Positions 36,001 through 51,269 of a stretch of DNA of 64,000 bases are shown one piece after another. The stretch covers positions 4,278,001 to 4,342,000 of the forward strand of contig OZ234503.1 in the NCBI GenBank assembly GCA_965153455.1, in the 5' to 3' direction. The first letter of the stretch is position 1. Every line of letters starts with the position of its first letter. Made by a program: the position numbers and the translations under genes. Source of the stretch: Sphagnum compactum (Eukaryota; Bryophyta; Sphagnopsida; Sphagnales). The notes below the pieces were generated by a model. The model was not told the DNA's origin. It saw nothing but the letters and a program-made list of their open reading frames with translations, and made no database searches.

Positions 36001-36480
36001 AAAACATGTCAATTTTAAAATAAATTAAAAATTTAAATATAAAATTCGTTTTTGAGATATAAATGTATTTAATTAATTTGATGTTATATTAAAAACTTCA
36101 ATAAGGCTTTGATGAAGATATAATAACAAAAATCATAATGAAATTAATTTCTAATTGATTAATTTGTTTGTATTGTTGTTGCCTTTTATGTTATAAAATT
36201 CATTATTGCCTTAAGATAGTAAACATGCATGCATGATTTTAGGGTTTACCAAGCATGTATGGGGCGAACACAACTCATTCGTTAGCAGGTTAGAATACAA
36301 TAGAAGACTTGAATGATAACAATGCAACAATCGCTCGATAAATATACATATGAACACACCCATTAGATATTTGAAATACTTTATCGACATTGGTGGGAGA
36401 AATTATCGGCGATTTATTTTTGAAACAATGGAATATTTTACAGATTTTTATTTTTATTTAAAAAAAAAATTCGTCACAAA
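33043..36480. other. AT-rich intergenic DNA, no gene recognised
   Basis: ORFs such as 33295-33708 and 34152-34373 have phenylalanine/isoleucine-rich, AT-driven compositions and no motif. GC rises from about 36500 at the CDKB promoter. A (GGAT)n run at 36518-36535 is the only simple repeat noted. Confidence 0.5.
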
Positions 36481-36599
36481 AGAAAGACGATGCTTGGATG
36501 TGCACGGCGGTTGCTTGATGGATGGATGGATGGATGAAAGACATCCAGCTGACAAGTGCAATGCCACAACCACCATCAGTGACCACATCCGTTGCGTCG

Positions 36600-36934
36600 T
36601 TCAAATTCAAACGCAGGCAGAGGAGCCGTTGTGACCCCAAGTAACGCTGCGCTGGCGTTTGCCTCCTCCGGTCTTTACTGCTGCTACGCTTCCCTCACCC
36701 ACGCCCCATTTAAGATCCTCCCGCCCGCTCTCGCTCGCTACTAGCCGTTCTTTCTGCCTCTCTTTTCCTCCCTGCTTGTGTCTCGCTATGGGATTGTTAT
36801 GAACTTGTGACTCACAGATCTGGAGGAAACAAACCGGAGCCTCAGAGCAGAACTAGCGACGGAGATCGAGGACAAGCTTATAGAGTATTAGCAGAACTGA
36901 GCAGAGAGTTAATCAGTCAAGTCAGTAAGTGGCA
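36600..36934 (+). promoter_or_regulatory. CDKB promoter / 5' UTR region with MSA-like cores
   Basis: A GC-rich stretch (CCCGCCCGCTCTCGCTCGCTAC, about 36720-36741 on the plus strand, continuous pyrimidine-rich leader after it) precedes the ATG. AACGG cores, in reverse as CCGTT, occur at about 36626 and 36747. AACGG is the core of the mitosis-specific activator element bound by three-repeat MYBs in G2/M genes. The flanks match only in part. Confidence 0.35.
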
Positions 36935-39216
<2,282 letters not shown>

Positions 39217-40823
39217 GTCTGAGCAAATGAGTCATTGTCTTTTCATCACCAATCATGCTGATTGGGATTTGTGATTATGCAAAGCTTGTAAACCTGGTAT
39301 ATCCAAATACCAAGAAACAGGCCCCATGAAGCTGACAAGCTTGTTTCCCAAAACTCTTTAAAATCCAATAACTTAACCATTGTTGATAGCTGATTATTTT
39401 CCACGACAGTCTTGAGTTGAATGAAAAGTTTTTTTTATCTGTTATGGAAAGAGACATGTGCAAGCTGTTATGTTGCTTTAATGTTTCTAAGCGCACCAGA
39501 GCAAAGAACATAAAATGAAATGTCCAAATTCCACCATGATGTGCAGGTATTCTGGTTAAGAGTCGTATTGCTCTCTGAATCTAAAAAATATAGTGGATCA
39601 GTACTATAGTAGTATGTTTAGGATTCACTGACAATTAGAATTATTCTTAGGCATGTGGGAAAATTTTCTAAATATTTACAATATCATTTGTAAAAAAGGC
39701 TTCAATTCTCTAAAAGGTACATGTCTGCAATTCTATCTTCTCCATAAATTAATGCTAATATGCAACAAGTGAATACTGCTATTAAAAATTTGGAGGGTTT
39801 TTAAACTGACAATCACAATGATCCAGAATCATCTAAATTGCAAGAAATTTGAACACCATAGAATCAGCTTCAATCCGCGTCACACAAAGAAATTCTGTAC
39901 ACCTTGCCACCTTTTAGTGTGGCACCATAATACCTCAAGTTAATCTTTGTGAAAAGACAACTTATGAATGAACATTCAATTCCTGTGCTGAAAGCAACCT
40001 AAATGCGCATCTATATACTATCTGCAAATACTCACATCCCAACATATCGAATGCAACAGCCATCGAGATATTTGGAAAATTGAATACTAAAGCATTCAAC
40101 TTGATACCCACATTTTCTGGCAAAAAACTTTTGTAAAAAATGGTGATGTTTAAACTTTTGAATGTAAGTGTATTGCTAAATCCAAAAAATTGCAACAGGA
40201 GTAATTCCCCCTCCATTGGGAGTGGGAGTACCAAAGCAACATAAAAATCGTATCAGCTTCCTCCAACTTGGAAATCCAAAAAGCCTTGCACACCAGCAGG
40301 ATAGAGCAAGAAGGTGCTCAGTCACTTAACTTCTGTGCAACAAGTAGCCAGCTGCATTTATAAGCCCTTCCCAAGTTTTATAAAATAACTATGCTAAACT
40401 CAAGGGAATTTACAGTGCCACTACCTTAAAAGAACATTGTAATAGAACACAGTTGACTCACAACCTCCAAAGAAACCACATAGACTTCACAGCATGGTCT
40501 GGTGAGCTGCAAGACTATCAACCATGCTAAGCCTCTCCTGGCAGGAAACTACAGCACAATTTTGATCACTGCAGAAAGTTATCTATAAATACTGGATAGA
40601 AGAGAATGGTTCTGGCAGAGTATATACACTCTCTACAAGGCCCTCATCTGCCATGCATTGGACCTGCAAGAAAATATAAGATTAGGTTGGAAATAAGAAT
40701 TTGATGACTTGCCAAAGTTGTCTTTTGAAATAATGTCAACCAAGTGGTATGTGGGTACCTCAATTCCCTTGCTGAGCAAGAAATGAGAATCCACCATGGC
40801 CACAGGTTTCTGAGGCCAGAGGT
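39217..40823. other. convergent 3' flanks of CDKB and the J-domain gene
   Basis: This holds the 3' UTR of CDKB (plus) and that of the J-domain gene (minus), with no conserved ORF. The ORFs 39275-39511 and 39962-40234 on the minus strand show no motif. Poly(A) sites cannot be fixed by eye. Confidence 0.5.
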
Positions 40824-43663
40824 TCATTTCTCATCCTCTTGCTGTCGCTTTGATTTCTGCAGAAGAAGTGCTGCAATTCGCTCACGCTTGACAGCATCAG
40901 GAGATGGCTCAACTACTCTTGATGGCCCCTTCATTGTATAAGAGCCATGGGCAATCTCCATTCGCCCCCATAGAAGGATAGCTCCAAATAATACACAGCC
41001 AGTAGCTAGCCCTAGCCCCCATACAGTAACTGCAGTTTGATTGAACCTGACTGGACCTGGAAAGCATGGCAGACAGGTCAGCAACATTTTTCTGAAAGAT
41101 TTATTTATTGAATGCCTGTTCTAGGGACTATGATGTCACGAGGGCAGAATAGAGCGAGGGCATAAAATCCCTGCTTGAAGGGTAAGGCCCAACTGAAATT
41201 GCCCCCAAAGTTCTTTGTCACACTTCTAGATAGACAGATGCATAGTTACACAGATTTCTCACAGATTTCTAGTAGTTTTCTAGTAGACAATAATACATGA
41301 TCCAGAGACTTTATTTCTACGTTGTTTGAGTTCAGACTGAAGTTACTTCACACTGGTAGATTGATTGCTTTGAACACTTACCCATTGAAAGAACACAGTG
41401 TTATGTATTGGCAATTGTGAGAGAACCTCTTCCAAAGATATGACTCTGTGGGACCTAGACAGGATAGTCAAGAAAGGTTTGTGGATTGGAGCAAGAAACC
41501 AGCTTTAAAACCCAAAATAGCAAAGGCCTGTCAATCTTCCCAAAACTGAATACCCTAACCTAGCTTGATTTGAATCATCTGCCATTCTAACTTTGTCACA
41601 AAAGAAATCCTAAAGCTTTGTTATACAACCTTTACATGGAACCTATACAATCTAAAGACATATGAGTGAGTGAGAAGTACATTTACAACTGCAACCATTT
41701 GTAAGAAGGTAAAGCGAGATAACACTTGGTATCCCTGGAGAGCTACAAACATCCCTCCCAGCAAAGAGGCCAAAAGAGATAGAGGAAAACTGAGGGATGT
41801 TCTTGCAGTCTTGCAATTATTGTTAAGTTGATATATGATGCCACAAAAAGGGGTATTGCAATCAACAAAATGAACAGTCATACTTCATACTGCTTTCCAT
41901 CAGTCTCTGACAACATGGCAAAATTATCTGAGCTAGTAGAGAGACTAATCCCCATCAGATTTCTACTTCATGAAATAAGATAGGAAGAAAAAAATAGACT
42001 GAACAGAAAGCAGCACTAATTCACACAGCGGGCAGTAAGAGTTCCCTGTTTGGAAGAACAGAACTTCATTCTTGGTAAACTTGACTTAATATGTACATTC
42101 TCATCAGTCGGTCTGGTTTCAAGTTACTGCACTAACTAAGGACCACTTAATTGTTTGCAGCAGCAGAGCCTTGAAAACTGGAATCATGCCTCAAAGCTCT
42201 CCCAAAATGACTCAGCTGCTAAGGAGTTTATGCCAGAGATATGTTGCAAGAAGCATTGACACATCTCAACTTTAGCAGATCCATATGAAAAAAGCTGCCA
42301 TGTTTCCTAATGCAGAAACATGATGATCAACATACAAACATGTAACTTGCAGTGCGTTTTCAGATAGTCCCATCACCAGTGATGTCATTATTCTCACCAG
42401 CAAACCTGTCATGACCTTGACACTTTTGGAGAAACCAGCTTGCATCAAATTCCAACTGTGGCTGCCTACTTTTGTTGGTAAAGACCTTCCTCTGGAGAGT
42501 TCCAGCTCATTGTGCTCTTAGAATAAAGGAACTGCAACAAGAGTCAACTGGTGATCTTGAAGTGTTGAAGAGTCTGACCCATGTTTTTGTACAACCATCC
42601 TAGATAACCTTGTAGAACAGACCATGTTTTCCTGATTGCTAGAGTGATGATTACCTGGATAGGCTCGCACATATGGAGATTGAGACCTTGCTGTTCCTCC
42701 TGGTACACTGTTCACCAGCCTTTTATTGAGTATCTTCTGGTACGCTGTTGATATTCGCAAGAACTCAGTTCCATCCTTCCTTTGCAAATCCGGGTGACTA
42801 CACTCCAGGTAAAAAGTGGTTAAAGAATCTAAACATCTAATTCAGTTACATAATAATCTGTTTTGTTTCTTTGCAAAAACATGACATATGACTGGAAGGA
42901 CAGTTGTATTCACAAATAAACGGAATCCACCTAGAGGTGAAAATACATGCACATTGGCTCACACACTAAATTAAAAAACTTGCATCAGGATCCAGAATTC
43001 TTATCAATTGTTAAGAGATGGATCCCACACACCATTTAAGAGCAAGGCGGCGATATGCAGCCTTGACATCCTCAATGCTTGCATCCGTACTCAGTCCTAG
43101 CTCCTTATACGCAGATGCTACTGTCATTGGGTTTTGTGTATGTTGCCCACCACTACCGTAATTGCGGCAAGGCTGAAAAATGTGCTGTTCAAAGACACCA
43201 AACTAGGGTTAGACATTGAAATCTGCACATTCTTCAACTCTTGCCCTGACCTACGATTTTGATTCAAGGTCATGGCATTCTCCAAGATCCATTTTCTAAC
43301 TTCAAACTTCAAAAAAATTCTGAAGAAGAATACCGACCGATTTGCATGCCAGAGTGAATGGGGTTAGGCTTATAGGATTCAAATAAGTCGCTCTCACGAC
43401 GACCTCTTTCTTCCCAGATAGAATATCTTGGATCCTACTACTTGTAACCAAACGGCAAACAACCAACCTCAAAATTCACAACAAAATGTGAAAAGAAAAA
43501 CATCCTCAACGATCGCAATAGGTGAAAAGAAAAAAAAATCTTCCAGTGCTCTTTTTGCTTCAAAAACCTCATTGGCTTTAGGGTTTTGACTTCATACCTC
43601 CCTCATGCTTGATTGAAGCTCCAATTCCTGCCACAGAGATTTGATATCCCTACGTAATTTCAT
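40824..43663 (-). CDS. small J-domain protein with C-terminal membrane helix, 193 aa, 4 exons
   Basis: Exons: 43663-43598, 43172-43033, 42797-42655, 41056-40824 (582 nt, in phase). The J domain spans about residues 43-90: AYKELGLSTDASIEDVKAAY, then RRLALKC and the intact HPD (70-72), which stimulates the Hsp70 ATPase. HPD is split from helix II by an intron. There is no G/F or zinc region, so it is a type III J protein. Residues about 126-147 (VTVWGLGLATGCVLFGAILL) form one membrane helix, and the tail is charged and ends QKSKRQQEDEK. It probably acts as a membrane-anchored Hsp70 recruiter; whether organellar or ER is unknown. NDH-associated J proteins have a similar plan, but I cannot claim identity. 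The start is uncertain: ATG 43127-43125 is an alternative that still includes the J domain. The 1.6-kb last intron holds no gene. Confidence 0.8.
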
Positions 43664-43924
43664 ACGGTACCATCCAGCAGTACTACTGGGAACATTTATA
43701 ATCGTTGAAGGCAGATCTCCTCATGGCACAAAGAAGTTTAAGATCTGAAGCCCTGGTTTGACCAACCTTCTTCAATTGCCCTTTGTTGCAAAAATGCGGG
43801 CACTTTTGTTGCAAATGTTTTGTTGAATTTTTTTTTTGTAAATTCTGTTACATGATTCCAATAGCAAGCACACTGCAAATTTCGAATGCGAAGCAGAAGG
43901 AAAGAGGAGATGAGAGGAGCGGAG

Positions 43925-43980
43925 AGTAAGAAGGAGACGGAGGAGAGGAGAGGAGAGGAGAGGAGAGGAGAGGAGAGGAA
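43925..43980. repeat. (GGAGA)n purine tract upstream of the J-domain gene
   Basis: About nine GAGAG pentamers on the plus strand within a longer purine-rich tract (43890-43985). The reverse strand gives an (CTCTC)n run, and the associated minus-strand ORFs are composition artefacts. It may be part of the J-gene promoter. Confidence 0.85.
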
Positions 43981-43985
43981 GGAAA

Positions 43986-45779
43986 AACGAACACTTGGCG
44001 ACTGGATACGAGGCCACGTTTCTCAGATCTCAATTCATCAGCCGTAGGATAAGAAGAGCATGGGTGATGACTTAACCGTAGTTCAAACCAGTGTTGGAAA
44101 GGAGGTCAGGAGGCCGATTCATAAAAGAAGGACGTTAAACCAGCAATGGGTCCTTATTACAGACATTACGGAATGAACGATTCAAATTTAGTCTTTGTAT
44201 TTGATCTTACAAAAGTGTAAGGTACCTTTTCTTAGGGACACTTTTGTAAGATTCCTAAATTTTGAAAATGTTCATTAGGACCCAAATCTTTTGTCTCGGC
44301 ATTGTCCATTTTTTTTTTTTCTATTTTTCTAACAAGTGGCTCTATCTTAAAATTGTATAATGAAAAGATATTGGAATTATATGAATTGAGACAATATTGG
44401 TTTATTGTTATGAATCGGTAGTGTGTGTTTGGTAATTCAAATGCAAAGTAAATTGGTTTGTGAAAATTTGGCCCCTATCTTTGTGCATGTTATAGCCAAT
44501 TTACATTCATTTCTTGGAATGTTTGCTCTTATAAGTCAAGTTGAGATCCAACTTTTGTTGTGCTTTCATGGAATTAGGATTGTAATTTGAATTTATAAAA
44601 ATATATAAAAATATATATTTAATTTTTTAGATGATTGTTGTCATTTAAGATGTTTGTATTAAAATCTCCTAATATAAAGATTGGATGATCGTTTGGCAAA
44701 CTATGAATCAAAAGCTAGAAAGTTGTTGAAGAATGTAAAAATTGAACATGAATAATCTCTATAAACACAAATGATAAGAATTGTTGTGTGTGTTTCTATT
44801 TTAATGTGCATGTTGAATCACATGGTGAGTCATGTGATGTGTAATACTTTATAAAAAAAATTATGTGGTTTTCTTTTGGTTAGTATATAAGTGGGTGTTT
44901 GGGGCTTTTGGAAACACCTTCATTCGATAAAAACAACTTGTTGTATGAATGAGAACTTTCATAGAATTGATTTGTGAAAGGAATTAAAAGTTTAATTTTC
45001 AAAGGTTTTGGCATAGTTTATGAATGTATGAAATCCATGGTAGGAAAATGGTGTGACATAATATTTATACATACAAAATAGAAAAGTGAATGGATAGTTG
45101 TGCAAACAAAAACATAGATTTTCATAGCTATGTAATAAATATACATAATTTTGGTCCTATACCCACTTATGGTCTACAAGGTCACAACTAAAAGACATGG
45201 GTGTTTAACTAGTTAAAATTAAAATGTGTTGGGAGCTGTCTAGTCCCACTTGTAATTTTATTTTGAACATGGTTGGCATTTCAAAATTTTAACCCTTCTT
45301 TCTTCCAACTTTAAAGGCGTAGAAATATGCCTACACTTGGAATTGAGTTAGAGGGTTTTGGTTCATTTTTTTTTTGCATTTGGAATTTTTAAGGTGACGT
45401 GTGAAATTATTTTGCTTGCATTTGGCACCTATTTGTTCTAAATTTTAAAGTTAAGGCATGTGAGTAAACAATATGAAATGCATTTTGCACACACAATGCA
45501 AATTGCAAACATATATAAACAAAAAACACAATTAACATATGAACATGCACTGATGAATGTAAGCATTTATGGGGAATTGAACCTTTAAAATTGGTCATAA
45601 ATGATTAAAAAAATCAACCCAAGTTAACATACATTTACAACTTCAAAAAGGCATGTAAAGACAAAACATTATAAACATTGAACTGTGGAGATTGGGCAGA
45701 ACATTTCAACATTGTGAAAAGAAAATTGTTTGGCTTGTAAAACAACAATTGAATTCAATATAGATAAATGCAAAAGCCA
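43986..45779. other. AT-rich intergenic DNA, no gene recognised
   Basis: No coding or repeat family is recognised. The right edge merges into the decayed C-terminal end of the hAT-like transposase. Confidence 0.45.
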
Positions 45780-47689
45780 ACACATTTTTTCCTTTACAAA
45801 AATTGGCCTAATAATTACACAAAGCATATTGCCTAGCCATTGTAACATGGCATGTTCTTCTACATTATTCAATGCATTTTGCATGTGGGAAATTTTACAT
45901 AGTGTAGAACTGTTATGCAAACCTAATGGGTAATGAACTTGTTGTAAAGTATTGATTTTGTAAGACCCAATGTAAAAAAATACTTTTGATTTTCCAAGTT
46001 GCTTACTATTTGCACCATGACCAATTTAGCCAATTTCACATATTTAGGAAATTTGCAAATAAGTACTTGAGATGTTGCTATTAGATGTCACATTCTGGTC
46101 AAAGGATTGATGTCAAAAGGTGGAACCATGCATGCTATTAAATTTGATTTCATTGTCAACTTGAACATGCCTTGTTGGTTATCAAGGTCACTAGCATTCA
46201 AGACCTTATACATAAAGATCTCCTCCCCATCCCTCCAAAATCTAGAGCAAAATGTTTTAAGCACACGAATGTGTTTTGAGAAAAACACCTCACAATTTGG
46301 TTATAGCCAATATTGGGGATACACGATCCCAAGTTCATCCATGACATCATGGGCTATAAACCTTGCTTCATGTTCTTAAATCAAAATTTTAAAAGTTGTT
46401 GCCAAAACATCCACAAAATCATAGATTTACATTAATAACAAAATAAAACAAAATGAATTGAAAAGCAAAAATGGTGGAAACCTTGTTAAAATTCTCAATC
46501 AAGTTTTTATAGCCCATGATGTACAAAACACAGAATTGTAAAAATAAGATAATGCGTAAGGGAGAGTTCCAAGGGCTTACCTTTGCATTGGTTTTTCACT
46601 AATGATTCCACAACAAATACATTTTCAATGACAAAGGTAGGCATCATGGTCTCCAAGTTTTAATGTACTACTCATATTGTTGGCCATTTACTTCAAAGGC
46701 CAAATGTTGAACTCTAGAATTAAATTCAAGTATCCATTTCATTTGGATGTTTTCATGTTTACATTCAAGCAACAACTTGAAGGCCTAGAAAGGCTTTGTA
46801 ATAAAATTGGAATATTGTTCACAATACATGTTGTATAAATCACCTTGGTGGACCTTGAAAACAAGCATGAGGTTGCACACAAATGCATCCTTCATTTGTG
46901 CAAACTTAATGATAACATGCAAAAATTCCAACAAAAGTAAAATACAAGCAAGTCCTAACAAAATTTGGAGGTCGCATAGATGTTCATATTCATCTTTGTT
47001 TACTTATTGTAGGGTAAATTAACACCATCTTCACCAAAAGCATTTAAAATTCTACCATTGGTCTATTATCAAGGTTCAACTTTGAAATCCATTTCAATTT
47101 CACATTCTAAAAAATCTTCAATGAATTTTGTAAACTCTAAATGCCTTTTAGGTGAATGTGCAAAGTAATTGTGCATGGTTTGTAACAAATGTTTAAGGTA
47201 GATGACCAAAGGCAAACTTAATAAGGTTTGCATTTCGCTAGAAAAAATCTTCAAATATATGATTGAGTTTATGACTTGTATTCCAGTCATAAAGGACAAA
47301 AATGACTAACACCCCTAAAGTCATTATGGACAAATCATTGAGGACAATACTCGTGTAGGACATGATGTGGCTCACTGATGTGTCAATGATGTGGCACATT
47401 TCATTCATTAGTCATAAAAGACAGATGTGAAATCATTAGTCATAGTTTAGTCATTGTGTAATTGTTTTTTATTATTACAAATTATATTCATTGATATTAT
47501 TATAACATAAATAATAAGATATATTTTTATTTCCATTATTTTTAATTTCATTATTTTCATCCTATCAATTGTTGACACATGCCACCACTTCAACTTGGTT
47601 AAAAACTAATTTAAATGGCTAAGTAAACTACCTAATCTACTTAAGTAGTTTAATTAGGTATGAAATATTCAATCAATATTCCATCATTG

Positions 47690-47778
47690 ATCGCAACACT
47701 GTCATTCGTGAAGTTTGATCCTTGGACCCCAAGGATGGAGTTGAATTCCTTTACCACTAAACCACATCACTTGTTGTC
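47690..47778 (-). mobile_element. tRNA-like SINE head (pol III A and B box-like)
   Basis: The minus strand reads TGGTTTAGTGGTAAAGG (A-box-like, about 47765-47749), followed about 30 bases later by GGGGTCCAAGGATCAAAC (B-box-like, consensus GGTTCGANNCC). Spacing and phrasing match tRNA-derived SINEs rather than a functional tRNA: no acceptor stem closes around it. Confidence 0.4.
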
Positions 47779-47927
47779 CAAACAATCTAGTGTTTATTTT
47801 ATTTAGATCATATTTCATTTAAACAGTACACACAACTTCAAGTTTGATGATTCATATTTTATTGATAAATTGTCCAAATGAAAAAATTATTCATAAATTT
47901 CCTTTAAAAATGTACACAAATTATTAT

Positions 47928-47930
<3 letters not shown>

Positions 47931-47959
<29 letters not shown>
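47931..47959. repeat. (GT)n microsatellite
   Basis: About 14 uninterrupted GT dinucleotides. Confidence 0.97.
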
Positions 47960-47962
<3 letters not shown>

Positions 47963-50141
47963 TCATTTCAAAAGAAAAATATTTGAATTTTTTTTATTGA
48001 ATAATATTTCAATGACCATTTTTTGGAAAAAATTAATTGAAACACATGATTTATAAATGGAAAAACCTTTGTGAGTGGTACAAGAATAAATAAAATATAT
48101 CTTTCATGTCTTAAACCTTCATTTGATTTATGAATTTATATTATAAAAAATTTCTTCCAATATATCATAATTTTATAATAACTTTCAATTTAGACATATG
48201 AGTCCATAAAATTTATCCACATAAAATATTTATATATGGATTATAAATCAATTATAATATTTAGAATATATGTTAGTCATATTAAGTCGATTTATAAATT
48301 GAATTTGAATATTTTAATTATAATTTAAACTAATGATAAATAATAAATATCAAATAATTTTCTGAAATTATAATTTTATTCAATTTTACTCATAAGTTTA
48401 ATATAATTGTGTAATATTTATTTATATACATATAATATATAAATTTTTACTTAAATTGATGATAAAAATTTAATGTAAAAATAAATCATATATTTACCAA
48501 ATTTTACATTTCTATTTGATTTAAAAATTATAATATAAAAATTTATTTTTAGCATATCATTGTTTGTTGGTAAATTTTATTTCAATTTGTGATATTAATT
48601 TACTCATATAAAATATTTGAAATGGATCATATATCAAATATTCAAAAAATACATAATTAAAGTTTTTATATTACTTGTATGTATAATATTAATTGAAATC
48701 AATTCCCTACATGTCGTAATTTCTTATGTGTGAACTTCTACTGATAATCATTTTTGAATCATTGCAAAATAATTTTATGATCACATTATGTATGTAATGA
48801 CACATCATTTTGTCCATATCATTTGCATAGTCATTCTTTAATTATATTTGAAATGATTTATCCTAGTCACATTTTCATATGATATTTTGGACATCCATGT
48901 CATTTTGTCGTCAATCGTGGATGCCATATGAATGAAAACATGTAAAAATGATCGCAACCTTCTTGTTATCACGTTATTATTTACTAATCAAATGCACCAC
49001 TAATATATGATTACAACTTTTTACATGTAAGATTTGAAATAATATCTTATTATTACAATCAATTACTAGTTGTTTAGGACATTTAGTCATTGATTTCTTG
49101 GTTGCAAGGACAAGATTTCTTCTAATATATTGTCAACTAAATGTGATGGGCCATACATAGATCCCTAAAAAATTAGGTGCATAGTTGTCATGAATTTGTT
49201 TTGTAACACCAATTTTATGCCTTTATAAAAACATTACCGCCATCTAACCCAAAACATATGAGTTTCCGAGCAATCTAGAATTGTGTCAAACCACCACCTA
49301 TCAACATCACCTACATATTTACCTTAGTTAGGTTATCACTCCTTGATCTTGCAACTACCCAATCTAAATGGGAATTCTTACCCAATTTTCCACCACATAA
49401 TAGTGGACAAACAACCATGATTCGATGTCAATTATGAAGACCATCACAAGTGAAAACAATGTGACTTGTAGTTTGAATTATTACTTTAGTTGCCCTCATC
49501 ACAACATGATGCATGAATTCTGCCATGGTCAAGCCCAAGCTATCACTCTAATGTTTTTTGTTATTTTTTTAGCATTGCCAACAATTCATATAGTGGTTGT
49601 AATGATTCATATTCCAACTCTAGACAACTTTAGAATAGCAAACGAAAGATGGTCTCAAATTTTAAATACTTTCTTTGTCTTTTCTCTAACCACCCCATGT
49701 GCTAATTGAGCACCAATAGATTCCTGATTGTGGGAAGTAAATGTCTTTGAGTTCTTGGCATGCTTACACACTTTGGAATCATACTAGTCCTTTTTTGACA
49801 TTAGACCCCATATTCTTGTTATCCTTCTTATGACCTACATGTTTACAAAGAAAGTCCCACCTAGAAACAAGTAATTTGTCTTTTCTTTTTAATTTATTAC
49901 AAATCCTACACTTGATAATGTGCAAGCTTCCATTTTCCTTTATAAACAACTCAACCCATGGGACTTTTGATGTCCATTTGTCTTGGAATTTTCTATTAGC
50001 ATAATAGTTCCACTTTTTGACTCCTACCTTGGACGAGATGGGTAAATTCTTTTCAACAATGTGGGAAGATCCACTCAAGGACATAACTACATCTTCACTT
50101 TGATTTAGATTTGAAAGATCAAAACCACAATCAAAATACAA

Positions 50142-51269
50142 GGGAAAAGAAGATGGAACATTACCATGAAATAAAGAAGCTACATCACAAGTAGGATGAC
50201 AAAAGGACCACCCATAATAAGGTTCTTTGAGGAATTTTGTTTTTTAAACTTGTAAGTAGGCAAAAGTAGTGGTGGCATTGTGACAAAAGAAGATAACAAT
50301 AATCAATGAAACTTTTATTGTAGTCTATGTAGTTGAGCAAAACAAAGGTTTACTTTGACAATCTCGAGTACAATGAACACATAATAGTGAACAAATCACT
50401 ACTCTGCTTTTATACACATGCAAATTCTGCACCAAAAAACAAAGAAAAAAGGAAGGAGGTTGTTGAACCCTAACTAACTATTATTAGGAATGTGATGTGC
50501 AACGTGATGTGCAATGCCAATGTGTAACACCTGCAATCAACCTATGCATGTTGTCAACCTATCAGGTACTTGCACAATGCACAACCATAAACAAAATACA
50601 TTTAAGCTTTGCAAGTGTTTTGTGACTTGCAACTTTGCGAGATCAAAAAAATTGACTTATTACATGATGCAGACTAAAATCATTCACAACGTGGTTATAG
50701 ACTTGAAAATGCAAATTACAAAAACAAAACCCAAAAAAATATTGAGAAAATTGTAGTCTCTTTCACCACCAATTGAATTGAGTTCACATTAAAAAAACAT
50801 CAATGCGCAATGCACCCACTATGATGGAAAGAACTTTGCAATGCCCACTACCAATGATCATCCTTGTTGAAAACTTGCACCACATATTTTGAAGACAACA
50901 TAGAATGTTAGAATTTCAAAGCATCTTGAATACAAAAAGCAAAAAAATGATAACATCAGATATACACATTCCCTTTCATTGTTGAAGCTCGAGAAAGATC
51001 ACAAAAAACACCAATGTGATTATGTGTAGTGCCTGCTAGTAGCAATTTACCTCACTAGAAAGTTGAAACTTGTACAACAACAAGCTTTGAAGATATAGGA
51101 CATTACAAGTATTGAAGGCCTTGGAGATTGTAGTTAGCGAGTAACAACTATTACAAACAAAAGACCATTGCAAGTAAATGATGTTGATTGCAAGTAATAG
51201 CTAGCTAGCGATGAGCACAAACAACAAAGAGAGGAGCTTTGGTGAGCACCTTGAAATAAACAACAACAA
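50142..51269. other. intergenic DNA, no gene recognised
   Basis: No motif is found in the ORFs here (for example 50514-50756). GC is slightly higher than in the 47-49 kb block. Confidence 0.4.

Larger units (their letters stand above)
47240..49130. mobile_element. ~1.9 kb AT-rich insertion interrupting the hAT-like pseudogene
   Basis: Transposase reading stops after CMAHH (about 49150) and resumes with LLSLPLV (about 47240). The intervening DNA is extremely AT-rich, and no coding is seen. The edges carry GACTAAATGTCCTAAAC-like DNA (about 49065-49100) and, in reverse, AGTCATAAAGGACAAAAATG (47287-47306). This could be an imperfect terminal inverted repeat, which would fit a DNA transposon; superfamily undetermined. 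It contains a SINE-like head and a GT microsatellite. Confidence 0.45.
45780..50141 (-). pseudogene. decayed hAT-like transposase gene with BED-like zinc finger, split by an insertion
   Basis: Reading right to left on the minus strand. 50141-49779 is open and carries WNYYANRKFQDKWTSKVPWV, then IIKCRICNKLKRKDKL and WDFLCKHVGHKK, a C-x2-C..H-type BED-like finger. Frames then break. At 49700-49150 one can read SKVCKHAKNSKTFTSHNQES, NWVRIPI, GVTKQIHDNYAP and CMAHH. After an insertion the protein resumes at about 47250 with LLSLPLV, HNYFAHSPKRHLEFTKFIED, then CILPLLEFLHVIIKFAQMK and GDLYNMYCEQYSNFITK (47000-46780). The C-terminal part FFSKHIRVLKTFCSRFW and QQGMFKLTMKSN (46290-46090) follows, then fragments to about 45780. 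The order matches plant/animal ZNF862-like, hAT-superfamily proteins as I remember them. Many stops make it inactive. Confidence 0.7.

Noticed and set aside
43772-44033. Ser/Leu/Pro-rich minus-strand ORFs
   Set aside because: They are encoded by the (CTCTC)n simple repeat, not by a protein gene.
47690-47778. Functional tRNA gene
   Set aside because: A- and B-box-like words are present, but no acceptor stem or proper anticodon arm can be closed.
47460-49030. Scaffold-attachment or centromere-like block because of extreme AT content
   Set aside because: No satellite period is visible, and the block is better explained as an insertion in the hAT-like relic.
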